Shown here piece after piece: positions 1 to 12,016 of a stretch of 64,000 bases of DNA. The notes under the pieces were generated by a model. That model did no database searches and was not told the DNA's origin. It saw nothing but the letters and a program-made list of their open reading frames with translations. Every line of letters begins with the position of its first letter. Position 1 is the first letter of the stretch. Origin of the DNA: Mansonella perstans (taxonomy: Eukaryota > Nematoda > Chromadorea > Rhabditida > Onchocercidae); contig JBAMDO010000025.1 in NCBI GenBank assembly GCA_037074765.1, positions 310,001-374,000 on the forward strand, in the 5' to 3' direction. The position numbers and the translations under genes were made by a program.

Positions 1-1219
1 TATCATTTATTTAACACTGGATATTTGTTAAAGTACTTCAAAAGATTAACCATCTCTCTAAAACAGATATATGCTTCCTACAAAACTATGCGAAAAAATC
101 TACACGACTAGAAGCTGTAAGCAAAATGCTGGCAGCCTTCAAATCTATTTTTGCACCCGTTGCTTGCGAAAAGGAGAGTTGTCGATGACAAAATAGTACC
201 AGTCTTATTTTACTAAACTTTTGAAAAATATACATACAGTATAAGCAATAAGAAATGTGTACATGAAAAAACAGTGTAAACAGAATCGTAATCACGATAA
301 CAAAGAGCAAAAGTGATTGGATCCTTGGCAAACAGTCTCTTATAAAAATAAAAAAATAAATATACTTTCAAGCATTTTCTCTCTCGAAATTTTTATTCAA
401 AACCATGCCATTATGCTACAAACTTAAATTCAATATAAATGTTTTGCAAATATTCTATTTTTAATAAATGAAAAATTTCAGGAACCAATGTGCTATCCTA
501 CGCTTTCTGAAGATTTAGTTGTGGTATAGTGTGAGAATGGACAAAAGTACAGTTCAAGAAAATATATGATATAACAAAGGATGAAGAAAAGCATGTATAA
601 GCAACTTTGCAAAGGAATAATTCTTCATATTTCAAAGAGCAAAAAATGACTTTTATAAGAGACTTGACAAGATAAACTTTTTATTTTAATGCCGATTTGG
701 ATTTCAGAATTTTACAATATCAAGTTCAGTCTCATCTACAGTTTTGCAGAAAACTACAAGGAATCAAGGAGTATTCACTAAAATCAATGGGATAGTGGTT
801 CTTATAAAATAGTGGTTCCCAATCGGTGGTCCGCAGGAATAAATATGGTGCACACGGGTGGCAATGTCAGGAGTAATGAGGGCTTTTTTTTCTATTTTTT
901 TACTATAAATTGATTCGTTATTTTTGCGCAATAGTATTAGTCCCAAAATCACCTAATTTTTAAAGGAGATGCAAGTTCAAATATCATACTCATGAAAACC
1001 GAAATGAATTTTCTGTTGAAAATGTCCCTTCTTTTACATATACAATGTTACTTTATGTTTAACTGATACGTTAGATTCCAAACAGATTTGTTTTTGAACT
1101 TTGTGGTCCTTGCTACAAATAAAAAAGCCAAAGGTCTCTGGTCAAGAAAAGGTTGAAACCACTACGACAAGTGATAGCTATTAAACCTTGCTCAAATCAC
1201 TGAATAAATTAAATCAAAT
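1..1219. other. 3' flank of the CNOT11 gene, no gene seen
   Basis: AT-rich sequence downstream of the CNOT11 stop codon. Reading frames on both strands are short and carry no recognisable motif. It probably contains the 3' untranslated region of CNOT11 and intergenic DNA. I see no RNA gene or mobile element. Confidence 0.5.
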
Positions 1220-4200
1220 TCAGTTACTACAACGATTATCACTACCTCTGACAGCAATCACTTCGCTAGAACAATTAGAAATAGAAACTTTTCCGATGTT
1301 TCCAGCTGTTCTGGTTGAAAAACCGAAAGAACTGGAACAACTTGTCACTGAATCTGCAGACGGTTGAAGTGCCATTAAAATAGCTTGATATAGGGAAGCT
1401 GCTTCACGTACATGATTAAACTTCAAGACAAAAGTTTGCAACTCTACAGATAATGGCTGAAAATGAAGATCTGTCAAGTATTTGATACAACCAACAATAA
1501 TGTTTGCAAGAAAAATCCTCAAACTCTTCAAATATCAATTTTTTTTAAAAACTTTATTTATCAAATAAATGCAACTTCCTTAGGAATTTTTGCTGGAATT
1601 AAAAAAAAAATATTGGCAAAATTTGAATCACAAGAAAAGAGCATACGCGAACATCCCAGGTACGATTTCGGATAAGTGAAGAAAGGAAGACGCAAACCAC
1701 TCGTACTTGACGACACTGCATAAATGGAGTCTGATCTGGTTCTTCACAACGACGTACACATGTCGCAATATAACTGTTCAAATATTCTTGTGGAAATTCA
1801 ACTTGCTAAAATAGTTTCTGATGCGTCATTTTAGCATAAAAGATAGACAAATCAGTTGGCAAAATGAGCATTTTTTAAAATCTTAAGCGTAATATTCCAT
1901 TTGAGATTAACACAAATGATGTCTTAAATTCACTATTTCCTTCGGTTTTAGTTAGACCCTTTTTTACCCGACACTCTAACCAAAAAAGTTGATCAGCATT
2001 AACACACCAAAATTCGAAATAAAACTCGGAACTTCAAATATTTCTCTAGTCAATATCAAACATGTATTTATATACAAAACACACATAAGCTAAAAACAGT
2101 ATACACTACTGTTTTCATTCTTATACCGCCCATATGGTTTTCGCAACTCCTATTTTTTCACTTTTTAGAAGTCTGTTACATAAAACAGTACAACTAAAAA
2201 TATGAAAGCCAAACATAAATATTTCTTTATCTTACAATAATCAAGAGAAGAAGAAAATTTCAATAACAAAATTCGAGATTATGTCCATATTTTTAATATT
2301 TCGACAAGCCGAGATGCATGCCCAAAGCTTAGAAATAACTCTTTTTACTTAGTATTCACACCACGGATATTCAAAGAAAAGATAGGTAAAAGAAACTGAA
2401 ACATTGTGGTGGAAGAAAACTGAAACATTATGGTATATCCAGATCTCAGCTTTACAAACTTGACTATTTAAGTTGTTAACTCTGAAAACATACAGTACAC
2501 AATCTGTTCACTACTTCCATGGCTTGTACTGAGATCTTCATTCCAGCAAGTAATTGGAAAAACCTGAAAACAAATATAGTAATAGACAAATATTATATGT
2601 TGTAGAAATAAAACCAAATACCAAACTTCAGAAAAAAATTACTGAGGCAATTCATTGCAATTTTGTGTAATTCGAGCCACAACAACAGCTGCTGCAATTG
2701 CCGGATTACCATCTATATATTTATCAAACTGAAATTTACAAACTCAAGCCACGAACTTTGCAGTGTGCAAGTTTTAAAATAGATAAGAATACGCAACAAT
2801 TAGTTTACGCCGATTAAAATATAAACGGAAAATGGACTAAAACAGTACCTTGATTAAGGGTATGTCTATAAATTTAGCCAATGAAGGATCTTGCGCAATG
2901 GCTTCGGCTAATCTCTGCGCTTCCGTCCTTGCAATGATCGACACCAAAGATTTTTTTAAGAGTTCTGCAGCCTCCTCAGAAGTCATAGGCTGTTTCTTCT
3001 CGGATGGAGATGATGACGGAGCCATTTGACACTATAGTAGTAATTTTAAAAACTCTTATCGTTAACAAAAAGAAACAAAACAACTGTTTTGATTCCAAAA
3101 AAACAAACTTCAGGACTTAAAGAGGCTACATGTGTTTCCAGCTTTGTCAAAGCACGACTGTTCATAATATCAGCCTTTTCACCTGACAGCACGAGCAGAG
3201 AAGATGTACGACAAGGCGCAACTAACTCGTTATTGTCTGCTGTAGGCGTCATAATACTCGGTGTACTGGGAAGTGAAGAACCAGTCTGCAAGGAACACTT
3301 CATTAATTTTGTTCCTGGACAAAACTGATACACAGAATGGATTAAAAACATAAAATCCAAGTACACTGAAAAATGGACCACTTCTATCAAACCTTATGAA
3401 AAGCATCCCCAGAATTAGGTTGCATTTCCTTAATCGAGAGAGGTGACATTGTGAGAGGAGATATTTTCAACTCAACGTTCTCTGATTTCTCACTTATCAT
3501 TTGGTTTTCACGAACAGTGGTCACTGGGTTGCAAACTCCATCCTGTTTTTCAGCGCTCATTTCCATCCATAATGGATCCAAAATGAAAGGATATAGAAAT
3601 TGAAACTGAAAAACATCGGCGTAAAACAAAGTTATTGTGACATAAGGCTAAAGAACAGAAATTCTGGCAATGTTTATAAAACCGGAAAGAGAAAATGTGT
3701 AGATTTAATCCTACCTCGTCATCTGAAGGAGGCATTAATGTAGGTGTAACACGATGAAATGAAGGAGGAAGAATTTCAAACAGGTGAGGATTTATTAACA
3801 AACTGGGAAGCAACACAGATGCCGATGAATCGACGCCAATTAACTTATCTCTAAAAAAACAGTTCCTTTCAAAGTTATTTTTGGACAATAATAAAACAAT
3901 TTTGGTCAAATCATTGCTTTGCAAGAAAAATATTACAAATTTCGTTTAAAAGCAAAAATAAACTTACTGAGTTTTCGCTCCTTCATTTAATATTCTGAGA
4001 ATAGCTGGCATAGTCACAGAAGCGACTGAAGGATACCTTGCTTGCTGTTTTTGAAGGGCTGCTATATGCCGCGTTATATCAAAATCCTTCAAAATGAGTA
4101 ATGAAAGAGCCAAAATTCACAAATAAAAAATTTAGTTCAACAAAAGTGCAACCTGCTTTGGAATTTTCATCATGGTGATGTCGACTGGCGTGCGGTTGAT

Positions 4201-5233
4201 GATTTTGTCCAACTTTTGTGTTAACAAACAACCAGTAATATATTTCTCGCGAGTTCCAAGTTTTGGACAACCCAACATTTCTACTTTTGTAGAACCGTTC
4301 TTTGAATCTTTGTTATATTCCTAAAAAATAAGAACGAAATCCAAAAAGCGATGAAATGTTACAGTCCTTTAAGTAGTTATGCAAAAGAAAGTATCGAAAT
4401 TACCATAATAAAGATGAAAAAAGAGAGAAAAGGATGTTGAAGAATATCGTTTTTTGCTGATACGCCATCAAGTTCAGCACATCTAAAAATAATCTGATAA
4501 AACAGGGTGAGCTCCAAAAAAAAATTCCACTAAATTGTTGTAGTGATTCAGTAATTACAGTAGTGAATGTCCTTTTAAATTTTTTACATTAAATAATGAT
4601 AAACAATACTGTTGATAACAGCCACTACCAATAAGTTGAAAATCACGAGGTAAATAGAAACCTATATAACAGATAAATAAGGATCACTCGATTCCTCAAA
4701 TTTTCAATGCCGTTAGATTCTCTAAACGTCAGTAATAAAGCATAACCGATGGAAAAACTAGCATGTCTTCCATTGAAAGCCTGAAAATTACTGTCAGCAG
4801 TCCTTCTATCTTTAATTAATCCAGAAAATTACTTTCGACAGAAAGCAGAAAAAAAATTTCAAGTCACAACGCAGCCTTTTATAGCAAATATTCATTCCAT
4901 TACAATTGCAACAGTGCATATTTTGAGCACAGAAAAAAAAGAAAAAAAAAAAGAAAACATTACGCTCAAAAAAGAATGATACGCATAAATTACAACTTAC
5001 GCTGAGAAAAACATCACCAATAAATTCAAACGTTTGTACAGTGCTATGACACAATCTAAAAAAATAAATTGACAGTTCAAGAACTAGCCTATTACTTTGA
5101 AGATTTTAATCAAGAAATGGATGATCATAGTCATATATAAATTATCACAGGATATAAGTTAAAAAAGTTACTTCATTATTGTCTCCACATCTTTCTCTGT
5201 TATTTTGGGCGAGAATCGTTTTCTCGGTTCCAT
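1220..5233 (-). CDS. CCR4-NOT transcription complex subunit 11 (CNOT11)
   Basis: Subunit of the CCR4-NOT complex, which shortens mRNA poly(A) tails in the cytoplasm; in animals CNOT11 pairs with CNOT10 and docks on the N-terminal part of CNOT1. Fourteen exons join in frame: 5172-5233, 5001-5055, 4662-4780, 4404-4482, 4153-4320, 3968-4086, 3715-3850, 3393-3605, 3109-3285, 2849-3031, 2643-2728, 2494-2563, 1647-1805, 1220-1456. The product is about 620 residues, against about 510 in human. The C-terminal third is most telling: FFQLLAGM, AMEVVNRLCT, LNSYIATCVRRCE, RVVCVFLSSLIRN and FNHVREAASLYQAI line up with the family without gaps. The N-terminal exons match the conserved helical domain. A Ser/Pro-rich linker (exons 8-10) separates the two. 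The start MEPRKRFSPK is the first ATG of an exon with a good donor. Exons 6 and 10 use weaker acceptors (GAAG and ATAG), so those junctions are less certain. Confidence 0.93.
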
Positions 5234-8200
5234 CACTTCTTCCAACCATTTAATTATTTGTGCGAATAAATACCAACAAAATTTTTTAGAAAATTTAATT
5301 CTTTTCTGTAATCAATATTTATAGTAAAATTAACCCATGACCTGAAATAATTCCGACTAACTATTGCTCAGCAGTAGTTTAAAATGAGTAAAAAGTTTGC
5401 TGTTAAAAGTAATATTTCCCAAATTTAAGATTATAAAGTTCAAAAAAATAAACTTAACACTAAGTCAATTTACAAAAAACATCTAACTGACAGTTAGTTC
5501 ACTTTTAACTACAATGAGCTGTTAAAAAAAATCACTCCTTGCTATTTGATCCCTCACCCTCGACAATAATTTGTTGACATGCACACAAATTAGCAAATTG
5601 GGCTTAAACCGCCGCATAATCAATGTTAGAGAATTTGGCTTGGCTGTTCGATATATTTACAGTAAAGAATGCTTTTTTGCTAAACTTTTTCATCTAAATT
5701 TATTTTCGACGATATTTTCTCGTCATCTTCAACATTACACTGTAGTCTATTCAGAAACCTTTTGCAATGTTTCTAACTAATCGTTACTATTATCCTTTTA
5801 TCATACTTTTTGTTTCCTTCTGTCGGATAGAAAGCATATTTGGCTTCACTTATCATAGATTTGAAATGCAACGTTAAATTTATTCTTCTAGACATTCCCA
5901 GAATTCATTGCCAACAAGAATTTTCGGTCAAGATTGGATACGTCCAGAAAAGTGATTCGATAGAAGTCAAGTTAGACATTGGAATCTTCCTATCTTTATT
6001 GTTATGCCAGGTTTGCGTGTGTGTGTGTGTGTGTGTGAAGCCATTGATCTTTAGTTCACCAGTCATGCTTATATACGACACTTTTTGGACGTGATTATAA
6101 ATTTGATTTTACATCAAACTTAATAATTACAAAGTAGAGAAAATGAATGCATAAAAAAGGACAAATAATAATTGATCAAATTAACGCTTTAAAAACTTCG
6201 CTACGCAGAATCTTCTGGCGTTTAGATGGTAAAAAGGAGTTGAATCCAAGTCCGAAATCTATATTTTGGAAATGAAATTCTTATCAATGGACTCACTATA
6301 AAAAAACCATGAAGTAAAAAGACCAAAGGGAAGTCCCCTATTCTTATCATTATCTGATTAATAACGGATTAAAACTGCCTGTCGAAGTTCAGTGTTTTCC
6401 AAAGTAATCAAAGGAATCATCAGATGTTAGCGGTTCTGCATGGTAATAGATAATTTTCTCGACGTGCAACAACGTCATTCTGAAATTTTAGATCCTTCAA
6501 TTTTTCTTAAAACTTCTTTAAGTTGAAAAATTCTGCACAGTTCGTTTCAACTTTCCAAATTAAAGAATAAATAAATCAAACCTGTCAGGTACATCTATTT
6601 GACATCACGTCGAATTCCAATTCATCAGAAAAAAATTTTGCACATTCCGTGATAGCAGCAGGTATAAAGGCAACAATTTGAAAAATTGCTACCAGATAAG
6701 AATAAGCATGAAAAAGCTGGGAAACACCTTATCAATTTCTGGTCAAGGCAATAAATCAAAAGAATGTGGGGAAATCTACTTCTACTGCTGACATTTTCTT
6801 AATCACAGAATTCTTCGAATAAATCTACCATATCGGAATCTGTTTCAATCGCGTGGCCTTCATTTTCATTGGGGATTGCCACCAAATGCTTATTTCCGGT
6901 GAATTTTGCAGTGTTTTTTTTTTGTAATATTAACAATTAACAAAGAAACTAAATCTATTATCATTTATTTTGGTGTTCAGGAATCTTCTGTCGATAAATC
7001 TTACCTGAAATATGCTTTAACGTCGTGCAAAAATACAAAAGCCATTTGGACACTGCATGAGTGCGGCGTTATCATTAATATACAGATAAAATTCTGTAAA
7101 TCCCTGTCGTTTTCTTCGGTGATGGTTGACTGTTTGCTTTGTCGATATGTCGATATCCTTTGTACTTCGTTCAGTTAAATGAATTGTTACAGGAGACTAC
7201 CAAATATTATGGGATAACAAAGGAATAATATAACTGGTGGTCGAAGTTGTGGCAGATAAGAATAGAGGACTGTCTAATGATGTTTGATTGTAAATAGCTG
7301 TCTGTACAGGATTTTTTCCGTATACATATATCCAGGGTTAGAGCGGAACTTTGATAAACTTTCTCCGATCATCATGGATTATAAGCTGACCCTTAGCATG
7401 ACCTTCGTGATCACCAGTCGCTTTTCTTATCTATAGCCGTGCACAAGTATCGAAATCCCTTTGTGACATCGTCCTACTGTTAGCTTATATCTTTCTTATC
7501 ACCTTAATTTTTATTACAGAAAATCATCATTCTGTCTGGCAATTTTGATTTCGGTAATCTGTTTACTTCGTTCATTAATCTCTCTTATAGTATTTTATTA
7601 ATTCACTTAAATAGGTTACATTTGCTTGAAGTGATTTTCATTATTTCCAGAAATCCAAAAAGGGGATTATCCATTTGGTTCTCTTTCTCGTTGCGAAGAT
7701 TTTATGATCTCTTCGTAATAAGTTTATCTAGATTCAAGAACTGATTCACAGCGATTCATCTTTATTCAGTTCATTTTATCCGACATTGCAATTTCTTCAT
7801 TGCTAAAATAATGCTGTCACCAGCATATCTGTCTACGGGTCAACAAACCATATATTTTTACCCATGTTAAAAATCCCTCTTCTATTGCTTAAAATTGTAA
7901 AATTGTTTCTAATATTTGATTTATTTTCGGGTACAGAATTACTGATAACAGATTTTTCCTAATTTAAAGAAAATGTTGACACTTCAGAATTTGACGTCAT
8001 TTGTACGCATTTTGTTTAGAAGTTGCACCCTCATATAAGTTCAATCCCCTTATTGTTTTGTTTAAAAAATATCAATTGTGTGAATGGAGAAATAGAAGTC
8101 CTTATTTCGTTTTAAATATATTTCATTTCAATGACTTTAATCATGCTCATTGGTAAGAAGCGAAACTTCAACAGATACGAATACATGTATTGATTTAGAT

Positions 8201-8794
8201 CCAAAAGCTGCAGATTGAGCAAGCCTGGTTTAATGTCAAAGCAGTCCTGTCTGGTAAGTCTGTAGATCACTGCGTCTTACATTTAATTGATATACCATGC
8301 TAGAATTAATTAAATTTCAACATCATCAGTGTACATGTTTTTGTCAAAAACTGCTTCGTTCGACTATTGCAATATCTTTTTTAATTAATCATTGCTGCGG
8401 TTCAACTGCAAAAATAGTTTTGCTTCTCGGAATAACTATGTTGACAAGTGAATTGTCGAATATTGTGCCATAGTTATCAAAGAGGTAATAGAGCGGCATT
8501 TGTCAAAGAGATGATGATTATATCGCTTCACATTATGACAATACGAAAATTCAAACTTGTCACGCGTTGTATGATTGGAAGTGCTCATATTAATCCTGTT
8601 GATCTGGTAGAATTAATTGTTCTTAAAACTTCTATTGAAATTTTGTCGGAAATATAAAAAAACTCTTCTTAACATCAATTCACTTTTATGTTTCCATGCA
8701 TTCTGGATAGTAGTTTGAAATGGTCCCTTTCGTAAATAATTGATTAATACTAATCTCATGAAATAAAGAATCGGAACGATACGAAAGTACGATT

Positions 8795-8855
8795 AGGGAA
8801 TCGCAATCGTATCGCAATCAATAGGAGCAATCGCAATCAGTAAGAGCAATCTTGA
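8795..8855. repeat. Short irregular array of CAATCG/CAATCA motifs
   Basis: Six or more copies of a motif close to GCAATC occur within about 60 bases, separated by GTAT, AATAGGA or AGTAAGA spacers. The spacing is irregular, as in a decayed tandem repeat. No function can be read from it. Confidence 0.5.
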
Positions 8856-9247
8856 TTACGTTTTCACTGGATCCAGTTTGGACTCTTTAACTCATACAAA
8901 TAAATCCGTTAATAATTAGACTTTTTTGCTTTAATCTGAATGTAATCCACGATTTCCGAGATCACTGCATCGCAATAATAAATAATCACGAATCAGATCG
9001 ATAAACACGGGAAAATATAGTTTATAAATCTTCATTTACACATCAATAGATCCAAGAATTACGGTAAGCAAGGCACTTGCAGCAAACTATACTATATAGA
9101 TCTGTTGTACATGTTGCTCAATTTTTTTTGTAGAAATTATCCAAACGAGTACCAACATATATGTTTCAAATTCGATGGCAAGCGGTATTTCTCTGTAGGA
9201 TTTTTTATGGCTGATAGAGTTAAATCAAAAAAACGCGAAAAGTCACC

Positions 9248-9324
9248 GACTGGCCGGAGTCTTGGAACTGTTGCAGCCAACGTAATTGACTGGAGTATTG
9301 GAATTGTTGAAGCCAATGTAAATT
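9248..9324. repeat. Two diverged copies of a 37-40 bp unit
   Basis: A unit beginning GACTGG and containing GGAAxTGTTGxAGCCAAxGTAA is repeated head to tail at 9248-9287 and 9288-9324. The second copy lacks three bases. The plus frame is open across both copies. A separate short repeat, AAAAAAACGCGAAAAGT, occurs just upstream and again near 9390, so the whole 9229-9410 block may be an older partial duplication. Confidence 0.6.
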
Positions 9325-12016
9325 CCATGTCATTTGTGAATTTTCATAGGTATAAAAGAAGTGGATTTTGGTTGTGAACAAACTAGACAAAAAAACGCGA
9401 AAAGTTACCGAAACTTAAGGATGGTACCTACCCAAAACTTGGCCGCTATAAAGAGTGGCATTTGCCCAAAAGCTGGATCCTTTGTTACCAGTCCTTTTAC
9501 ATCGTCCTTCGACAGCTTCCTTTTTGCTCTTCAATTTTGTCCTTTTTTTTAATCATCATTTTGACTAAAACGCTCTCGATTAACTCTTCCCACTGTTTTG
9601 CTCATTTTTCATTATCGTTATTTTATATTAGATAACACCGTTGTATTAGAAACTTGCGGGATAAAGTTTTACCAGCCTTTGTCCGAGCTGAGGCTAAGAC
9701 AAGCATCAGCACAGTCCTACCACCAAAAGCAAGTAAGCTAAAAAAGGTCTGTGCCCTCACACACTGTTCAACCACAAGACTTCGTTCACAGGGGATATTT
9801 CACAACAGAAATACCCTTTTAAAGTAACAGTGTTGAAAAATTAACTTCACGTACCATATTTAAAATCTAGAGGTCTTTTATCTAGATTAGCTCAAGCTCA
9901 CATATGAAGGATTTCAGTTTTTGATATAATGTAACATTCAAATCAGAGCACGAGGAAAGCACGAGGAGCTTTATTAGATATCTCGATTTTACTTATAACA
10001 ATCCGATTTACCCATCCCAACTACAACAGTAATCACAAAACCGAAGGGGGTTTTTTCAAATATTCACTTCAACTAAGATGAGATCAGAACATATGACCCA
10101 TACGCAAATCTAGCAAGGCATTCCGCAGACCTTATATATTATCCTATTTAATACAATAGAAGTATTTGTAATCTCGTGAATTTCTTCTGACCTAACAATA
10201 TTAACTTCCTGAAATTTCTTCGTAAAAAAAGCAATTAGTATGCGGTACCGGATAAAGGTCCAGAAATACGGTGCATTTACTAATATTAAGTGTATTTTGA
10301 AAAATTAGACTTTTGCTTTCAACTTGAAATGAATTTGCACATTGCCACAGCAAAAATTTCTCTATGTTTGTAACAAAACAAAGCTGTGCAGGGAATTTGC
10401 ATGTTGTTAATTGTGTGAAATACTTCATACATACTAATAAGACATCCGACAATACTTCACATAAAAAGGACGTCGAGAATTTTCCAACAAAAGGCTAAGG
10501 CTGTAGCAGGAGTAACTTACCTTTGGTGAATTCCCACATCTGGATCATGTTAAAAAATCTTAGTAAAGAGACAAATTTCAATAAAAATTAATCGTACGTC
10601 ATCGGAAAATACTGCTTAACCAATCGAATTTCCGCACTCTGTAAACGCTGAAATTTGCAACTGAAATGCACCGAAGAATTTGCCGACCTTGGAATCATGA
10701 AAAAGCATTCAAACGCAGTAGCGGTTTCAGAAACAACAAAATGAATCAAGCGAAAAAAAAACCGTGATTTGAAAAAATCACTGATGATGAACGCAAACAA
10801 ACCTGATCTGCACCCTTCCTTATGTGACGGGAAAACTACGAAATAAAAAACACATTGTTCCAGAATACCAGCATGCTTACAGTAACAAAGTGTTTGCTTA
10901 AAATAACAGCAGAATTCAAATCAAACAAGTACGTAGTGCAATGTCATTCAGAAAGACCATGGAAAAATGTACGTGTAATTTCAAATATATGAATAGATTT
11001 TCGAAATATATAATGTTCCAAAATCTCATTTAAATTGAATTTTAGCCAGCATAACAATAAAAGTGAAGTTCATAATTAACGATGTCCGTAAGCAGACAGA
11101 AATTCAACTTGCCGTCACAGAGATTCGTTGTTGGTCAAGTTTATTATTAGCAACAGGGTATATTCCGTGCATAGACCGGAGAATGAAATATGCAAACCAG
11201 TAGGAAATTCGAATCTTTTTTTCGAAAGTAAAGAATTTCAAAATATGCTTCTTAAAAAACATTACGGTCATTTAGAACCGAAGTTTTGTCAAAAAATATA
11301 ACAGAATGTGCAAGTATATTAAACAATTACACGAATTTACGAATGAATGAGTAATGAATGAATAGCTGTCGGTTAAAACAAAGTAGCAATATTCATAGAG
11401 ATTCAATTTTGAAACTTCAACTTTACAGCTGGAATTGGATAGGGTAAACCTGCTGCATAAAACCATTACTTGCTATATACAATCAGCAGAATGACTATGT
11501 AGCTAATTAATGGCTGTTTTTACTGATATTCCTGTCTACTACTCCTTTTGAAGTTACAAATTAGACGAAATACCAATCTTGAAATGCAAAAACGTTACTT
11601 CTAAAAAATCACTATCATGAAATCATGGAATCTGCGAACAAAAACTGAAGCAGAAGAATACCCTTAAAAGAACTCTATATATCCAACACATAATTTGCAA
11701 AAATAGGTTAAATGAATCATACAAAAAGCTAATTTCAAAAGATCATCAATAATAAACTGTTTCAAGCACCGAATTTGCTTACTGAAAGTATATCTATGAG
11801 GTCATTATTAAATTAGTAACTTATAGCACAGTAATTAACTTTCTTCAAAATATGAATACTCAACATGGCAACTTACCAAAATAGAAATATAGAAATAAAG
11901 AGAAAGCTGAAATAATTACAGCGTTGTACGCAGTAAACCAAAGAAAAACTGAAACTTGACAGAAGTCTGACAGCCAAAACAGTACTGAAAAAGTAGCACA
12001 GAATACAGCTGGTGAA

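Larger units (their letters stand above)
5234..12016. other. 6.8-kb intergenic region, no supported gene
   Basis: AT-rich DNA between the CNOT11 start and the RBM15-type gene end. Open frames are short and lack recognisable motifs. It holds a short GT run (about 6016-6038), an irregular AATCGCAATC array (8795-8855), a dimeric repeat (9248-9324) and a possible lone terminal exon (6788-6890, minus). The 3' untranslated region of the RBM15-type gene probably lies at the right end. I looked for retrotransposon or transposase motifs on both strands and could not support any. Confidence 0.45.

Noticed and set aside
10201..10800. Two minus-strand ORFs of 83 and 70 codons downstream of the RBM15-type gene
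   Set aside because: No motif, no convincing joining splice sites; they are better explained as 3' UTR or intergenic sequence.
5234..12016. Decayed BEL/Pao or other retrotransposon
   Set aside because: I read frames on both strands for protease, reverse transcriptase and integrase motifs and found none that I could defend.
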